DNA from: Sphingobacteriia bacterium
GTDB lineage: Bacteria > Bacteroidota > Bacteroidia > UBA7662
Length of the DNA: 11,222 nucleotides
Reading direction: 5' to 3'
Assembly: GCA_009926245.1 (NCBI GenBank)
Contig: RFPG01000031.1
Location: 1 to 11,222 of the forward strand
Below the pieces are notes generated by a model, which made no database searches, was not told the origin of the DNA, and saw nothing but the letters and a program-made list of their open reading frames with translations. Positions 7,539 to 11,222 of the stretch are shown here, piece after piece. The position numbers were made by a program, and so were the translations under genes. Every line of letters begins with the position of its first letter. Position 1 is the stretch's first letter.

Positions 7539-8774
7539 TCAACGGCCGAGCACCGCTACCACCGGGTAGTGATCCGAATGACGCCCCGGCAAAACACGAT
7601 GACCCTGAACGGGTAATTCAGGATCGGCCATGATGTGATCGATCCGAAAGCTAGGAAAACCCCCGGCATAGGTATGACCCAGGCCCCGGCCTTTGGCCAC
7701 AAAACTGTCCTTGAGACCTTGCCCCGCCAAGCAGACCGCGAAGGAATGAGGGAGGTCGTTGAAGTCGCCCAACAAGACCACCCGGTACGGAGACGCTTTT
7801 ACTTTGTTTTGGATCGTTTCGGCCTGGGTCGCCCGCAATCGGGCATTGCCCGCTATTTTTCGAAAGATCCTAAAAATACTTTGCTTGGCGGTATCGCTCT
7901 GTAAATCCAGGGATCGCACCGGTTGCAAATCCCGTGTCGAAATTCGATTGCTTGCCAAATGCACATTCATGACGCGCAATGTGTCTCCGTGGAGGACCAC
8001 ATCGGCCCATAACAAACCAGTGGGCGAATCTCCTTCCCCAAGGTTATGGTAACCAAAATCCAAAACTCGACCCCGCACCCACAAACCCAGCCCACTAAAC
8101 CAATCCGGCTTGGTGGAGGATCCATGATTTTGCTTTTGTACAAAACAGACCGCTTGGCGCTCACGATTCAAACCCACAAAGGAAAAGCCTCGGATTCTGG
8201 AGTCCCGTTTCATTTGGCGAAGAACATCAAAATGCTGAGGGTCCCAACTTACAAAATCTTGAAAACCAGCTAGATCAGGCTGTAATGAACCCAACAAATG
8301 CACCAAATAATCTCGCGATGATGCGAATTCATCTTTTTCTTCGGGCCCGGCATCCGATGGCAATCGAAAATTGCCCACATTGTAGGTCATAACCACCAAG
8401 CGATCGTTTTCCTTGGGCCCTGAATCCGACGATGAACCAAGATTCATCGCATCCAACTCCCCCATGGAGGGCCATTGCCAAAAGCGAGGATGCACTCTCC
8501 AACCAACGAGCAGAATCAATAAAGACAAAAGAAAGCGTGGATTGCGACGGAAAACCCACCAGGTTCCACAGGCAACCAAACCCATCAGCAGAGGGTAATA
8601 CCCAAAGCCCAACAAGGCCAAAGGAGCAAACCACCGCGGATCCAAAAAAGGGACCGCGTACACCGCCAACATAGCACCCGCAAGGGCCAGATTGATGCCC
8701 ATGATGGCATGACCCAACCATCGTAACAACGAATAATTGGCGCTATTTAACCGCGATGCTGCCGGTCGAGCCAT
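7539..8774 (-). CDS. Membrane-anchored endonuclease/exonuclease/phosphatase-fold protein
   Basis: This 411-residue protein has three membrane helices (about residues 18-45, 48-74 and 80-92) followed by an endonuclease/exonuclease/phosphatase (DNase I-like) domain from about residue 125. Fold motifs are Asn132 in TYNVGNF, His272 in MNVHL, Asp337 and Asn339 in LLGDFND, Asp379-His380 in RIDHIM, and Ser-Asp401-His402 in HSDHYP. The metal-binding Glu usual in the second motif is replaced by Asp173 in GFQDF. Members act on nucleic acids, phosphoinositides, sphingomyelin or other phosphodiesters; the substrate here is unknown, and the anchor suggests action at or outside the inner membrane. The frame is open to 8981, but that extension lies inside the rhomboid gene and has no membrane or domain signal, so the ATG at 8774 is chosen. 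It overlaps the preceding rhomboid gene by 28 bases. Confidence 0.9.
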   Translation of the reverse strand: MARPAASRLNSANYSLLRWLGHAIMGINLALAGAMLAVYAVPFLDPRWFAPLALLGFGYYPLLMGLVACGTWWVFRRNPRFLLSLLILLVGWRVHPRFWQWPSMGELDAMNLGSSSDSGPKENDRLVVMTYNVGNFRLPSDAGPEEKDEFASSRDYLVHLLGSLQPDLAGFQDFVSWDPQHFDVLRQMKRDSRIRGFSFVGLNRERQAVCFVQKQNHGSSTKPDWFSGLGLWVRGRVLDFGYHNLGEGDSPTGLLWADVVLHGDTLRVMNVHLASNRISTRDLQPVRSLDLQSDTAKQSIFRIFRKIAGNARLRATQAETIQNKVKASPYRVVLLGDFNDLPHSFAVCLAGQGLKDSFVAKGRGLGHTYAGGFPSFRIDHIMADPELPVQGHRVLPGRHSDHYPVVAVLGR

Positions 8775-9523
8775 TCTTTTTCGTTTGCTTTGAGGGAGGC
8801 GTAACCACTCCTGGATATTTTGTCCAACAAGCGGTCGGTTTCGGCCTGAATATCGTTGGAGCGAGGACGGACCGTCGCCACAGGTCTGGACCTCGCCTTG
8901 CCCCAATAAGCAAAGCCCCACCGGCCCTGAAGGTAACGTAGGCCTAGGATACCGGCCAAAGCCCCCCCGATATGCGCCCAATGCCCTCCGGCATTAGCAC
9001 CCGTCAAGCCTATCACATCGTAGAGGGCCAGGCCCAAGGCCAGCCATCGCAGACGAAGGGGAAGGATCCCAAACAATAACAAGGTTTGGTCCGGCGTGAG
9101 CAGAACCAAGGCCCAAAAAAACGCCATCGCCGAGGCCGAGGCACCAATCAAACCAGGTACAGCAAGGTTCGACCCCCCGGAAATCCATGGCATCAGGCCC
9201 ATACCTACTTCAAAGAAAACAGCCCCGACCAAACCTCCGGCCAGGTACATGGGGTAAATGATGCGAGTCCCCAACAAATCCGACAACGAACGGCCCGCCC
9301 ATACCAGCATGACCATATTCCATAACAAATGCCAAAAACTTTGGTGCGTGAACATGTACGTCACCAAGGCCCAAGGGCGCTGCAGCAAAGCCCCCCAACC
9401 CCAAGGGAGGGCCAGCCACGGGGCCAAGGAGCCTATCCAAGGCAGGAATAACAAAACAAATAGGAGCCCGTTGATCGCAACGAGTCGATGGAGCTTGTTA
9501 TTCCAATCGATGCCCCAACCCAT
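8747..9523 (-). CDS. Rhomboid intramembrane serine protease 2, with soluble C-terminal tail
   Basis: This is a 258-residue polytopic rhomboid protease, which cuts membrane proteins within or next to their transmembrane segments. It has six predicted helices. The second carries the conserved His60, His65 and Asn69 (HQSFWHLLWNM). The catalytic Ser129 sits in GASA and the catalytic His184 in GGHWAHIGG, forming the Ser-His dyad. A cytoplasmic tail (about 222-256, DIQAETDRLLDKISRSGYASL) resembles the short helical domain (DUF6576-like) often found on Bacteroidota rhomboids. The residue after the nucleophile is Ala rather than the common Gly, which the GxSx consensus tolerates. The ATG at 9523 lies 3 bases after the stop of the upstream rhomboid gene, and that stop is in the same frame, so no longer start is possible. 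Substrates are unknown. Confidence 0.94.
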   Translation of the reverse strand: MGWGIDWNNKLHRLVAINGLLFVLLFLPWIGSLAPWLALPWGWGALLQRPWALVTYMFTHQSFWHLLWNMVMLVWAGRSLSDLLGTRIIYPMYLAGGLVGAVFFEVGMGLMPWISGGSNLAVPGLIGASASAMAFFWALVLLTPDQTLLLFGILPLRLRWLALGLALYDVIGLTGANAGGHWAHIGGALAGILGLRYLQGRWGFAYWGKARSRPVATVRPRSNDIQAETDRLLDKISRSGYASLKANEKEWLDRQHRG

Positions 9524-9526
9524 AAC

Positions 9527-10240
9527 CTACGCCTCGTTTCGGTAAAACCAACGAACCATGATAAAGCCAAAGAGCATGCCTCCCAAATGGGCGTAATGAG
9601 CGATGTTATCGTTGGGGTTGGCCTGCAGGGCCGCCCACAATTCAATCACCACATAAATCCCCGCCAAATACTTGGCCTTGACCGGTACAAAAAAGAAAAG
9701 GTAGAGGTAACTGTTGGGAAAAAGAGTGGCGAAAGCGATCCATATCGCCGCCACTGCACCACTCGCCCCGATGATATTGGGGGCGCTCATGAGAGCGGCT
9801 TTTTGTTGTTCAAGTGCCACCAAACCAAGAGCATCCGCATGGGCCATCTGATTTTCGATTGTGTGTAAAACCGGCCGAATATCTACCAAAAAAACAATGA
9901 GATAATGCAAAAAAGCAGCGCCAAGGCCTGCCATCACATAAAACGACAAAAATCGAGTAGATCCCCATACGTTTTCAAGAATACTCCCAAACATCCAAAA
10001 CGAGAACATATTAAAAATCAAATGCTCCAAACTACCATGCATAAACAAATGTGTGATGGGCTGCCAGAAACCGTAGGCCTCCGAGCCTGGCAAATGCATG
10101 CCGAGCATTTCAATAAAATCCAAACCAAAACTGGTTTGAAAAACATAGGTCCCCAGGAAAAATAGCCCATTGATGATGACCATGTTCTTGACCACCGGAG
10201 GCAGAAACTCAAAGCGACCGGGACTAATAGGTGTGTTCAT
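9527..10240 (-). CDS. Rhomboid intramembrane serine protease 1
   Basis: This is a 237-residue rhomboid protease with six predicted helices and no soluble tail. Helix 2 carries His64, His68, His73 and Asn77 (HLFMHGSLEHLIFN). The nucleophile is Ser160 in the canonical GASGA motif and the catalytic His218 is in HYAHLGG. Between helices 3 and 4 there is a hydrophilic loop of about 35 residues (120-155, IRPVLHTIENQMAHADA), longer than in E. coli GlpG; from memory, similar insertions occur in other Bacteroidota rhomboids. It differs markedly in sequence from rhomboid 2, so the pair is not a recent duplication and may divide substrates. Its ATG overlaps the end of mutL by 17 bases, a tight arrangement compatible with translational coupling. 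The start region is A-rich and has no clear Shine-Dalgarno site. Substrates are unknown. Confidence 0.94.
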   Translation of the reverse strand: MNTPISPGRFEFLPPVVKNMVIINGLFFLGTYVFQTSFGLDFIEMLGMHLPGSEAYGFWQPITHLFMHGSLEHLIFNMFSFWMFGSILENVWGSTRFLSFYVMAGLGAAFLHYLIVFLVDIRPVLHTIENQMAHADALGLVALEQQKAALMSAPNIIGASGAVAAIWIAFATLFPNSYLYLFFFVPVKAKYLAGIYVVIELWAALQANPNDNIAHYAHLGGMLFGFIMVRWFYRNEA

Positions 10241-11222
10241 ACAAATTTGTTAATGCAATCAAAGCACGTTTCGGTTCCCCACACCAACCCCAAGGTCGGC
10301 CTTCGGAGTCCAAAAAAGATCGTTCACCGCTCACCCAAGGCTTTAAGGCTCGCATCACCTGGGCCGGATTGGACGGGTCAAAAGGCCTTTCCTCGCCGTT
10401 GAGTCCCCGTGTCCTGGCCAAATAACCAAGGGCTTCGGACCGAACGGGCTGGCCTCCTTCGTGAAAGCGAGCCCATAACCAGTCCAACAGGTCCAGGACT
10501 TCGGCCATAGGGGTATGGGCAGGATGGGTTTCTACCTGATAGGCATCTTTCTCCTCGAGTCGTCGAAGCTCAATGCCCAAGCTAGCGGCCAAAGGCAGGC
10601 AATCGTCGGCTTGGTCCAGGCTCCCGCCCTGCCACAAAACCGGCTCCAATGGCAGAACCCCGTGCCCTGTGCGGTAAACCTGGTCCAGGTTTTGAATAAG
10701 ACGGTCCATCATGATTTCCCGGAGCAAAACCCGAACTTCCACGACCACCATTCGCTGAACGGTCCTAAACAAACCCATTCCGTCCGGGTAAATCCATCCG
10801 TCTTGAAGTTGATCGTCTTGGGTCGAGAGCGTGGATGAGTCGTTTGCCGGTTCCATCAAACCTTCCAAGAGCCGGTAATACCCGGACTTTGGGGTCGATG
10901 ACCCTCCGGATGGGTTCGATGACCCTCCTTCGGGCGATGGATTTCCGAACGGATTGTAATCGGGATTCACGCGTACCGAAGGCGCGCGGAGGCGATCCGG
11001 AGGCGTGCTCTGAATGCCCCAAGAACCGGGCAAAGGCTCCCATTCAAAATCCAGGGAAGGACGCAATTGATACTGACCGAGCGACCGCCGAACGGCCGCC
11101 TTGAGAATCGCATAGATACCTTGGTCCTCTTCAAATTTGACTTCGATTTTGGAGGGATGAACATTGACGTCCATCTTGGAGGGATCCACCCTAAAATTCA
11201 AAACATAGGCTGGGTAATGTTG
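10224..11222 (-). CDS. mutL: DNA mismatch repair protein MutL, 3' part
   Basis: These are the C-terminal 332 residues of MutL, which links mismatch recognition by MutS to strand incision. The frame continues past the right edge, so the ATPase core is missing. The visible part opens with the end of the transducer domain, marked by PAYVLNF and the diagnostic DVNVHPSKIEVKF. A short low-complexity linker with Gly/Ser/Pro repeats follows (about 60-110 residues in), then the dimerisation domain. That domain keeps the family pattern (for example GVLPLEPVLW, and LDSEGRP near the end), but the segment where endonuclease-type MutL proteins have DQHA(x)2E reads LREIMMDR, and the Cys-Pro-His-Gly-Arg-Pro position reads SEGRP. 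It therefore looks non-endonucleolytic at this motif. The frame shows no sign of a shift. This is the first gene visible in the - strand run. Confidence 0.93.
   Translation of the reverse strand, partial: QHYPAYVLNFRVDPSKMDVNVHPSKIEVKFEEDQGIYAILKAAVRRSLGQYQLRPSLDFEWEPLPGSWGIQSTPPDRLRAPSVRVNPDYNPFGNPSPEGGSSNPSGGSSTPKSGYYRLLEGLMEPANDSSTLSTQDDQLQDGWIYPDGMGLFRTVQRMVVVEVRVLLREIMMDRLIQNLDQVYRTGHGVLPLEPVLWQGGSLDQADDCLPLAASLGIELRRLEEKDAYQVETHPAHTPMAEVLDLLDWLWARFHEGGQPVRSEALGYLARTRGLNGEERPFDPSNPAQVMRALKPWVSGERSFLDSEGRPWGWCGEPKRALIALTNLYEHTY
10895..10928. repeat. Short direct repeat in the mutL linker
   Basis: The 13-base unit TCGATGACCCTCC occurs at 10895-10907 and again at 10916-10928, a 21-base period that keeps the frame. 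It encodes the GGSS...GGSS repeat of the flexible MutL linker. It probably arose by a small in-frame duplication in a region under weak constraint. Confidence 0.75.

Noticed and set aside
8775..8981. Extended N-terminus of the phosphatase-fold gene starting at 8981.
   Set aside because: The extra residues lie wholly within the rhomboid 2 gene in another frame, have no membrane or domain character, and a better ATG at 8774 precedes the first membrane helix.
10224..11222. Possible frameshift in mutL to explain the missing endonuclease motif.
   Set aside because: Family-like patterns continue in the same frame before and after the motif position, and I recognised no DQHA-like segment in the other open frames of this region.

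Overview
The window reads as ordinary, very dense chromosomal DNA of a Bacteroidota bacterium. The evidence is an S46 dipeptidyl-peptidase, a glutaminyl-cyclase-type M28 lipoprotein, two tandem rhomboids (one with a short soluble tail typical of the phylum), a LolA-type carrier starting with Gln after its predicted cleavage site, and mostly A-rich starts without clear Shine-Dalgarno sites. A Flavobacteriales-like lineage is plausible from gene content, but this is inference. G+C looks close to half by eye. I see no tRNA, rRNA, CRISPR array, insertion sequence, phage gene or integration site, and no gap without a gene longer than about 40 bases.

Layout: at the left edge the 3' part of an S46 peptidase gene runs on the + strand (1-1740). 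It converges, with 8 bases between, on a run of eight genes that are all on the - strand. In their own direction of transcription, right to left, these are mutL (cut by the right edge), rhomboid protease 1, rhomboid protease 2, a membrane-anchored endonuclease/exonuclease/phosphatase-fold protein, cysS, a glutaminyl-cyclase-like lipoprotein, ftsK and a LolA-like carrier. Neighbours overlap by 13-28 bases or are 3-38 bases apart, so the run is probably one transcript whose promoter lies beyond the right edge.

The genes mix housekeeping work (mismatch repair, tRNA charging, chromosome segregation) with envelope work: intramembrane proteolysis, N-terminal pyroglutamate formation, lipoprotein trafficking and peptide degradation. 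The most coherent link is between the cyclase and proteins such as the LolA homologue, whose predicted mature N-terminus is Gln.

I found no convincing new system. The points most worth a second look are the MutL C-terminal domain, which lacks the endonuclease motif; the Glu-to-Asp change at a metal-ligand position in the phosphatase-fold protein; the forced non-ATG start of FtsK; and the predicted hydrophobic specificity of the S46 enzyme.
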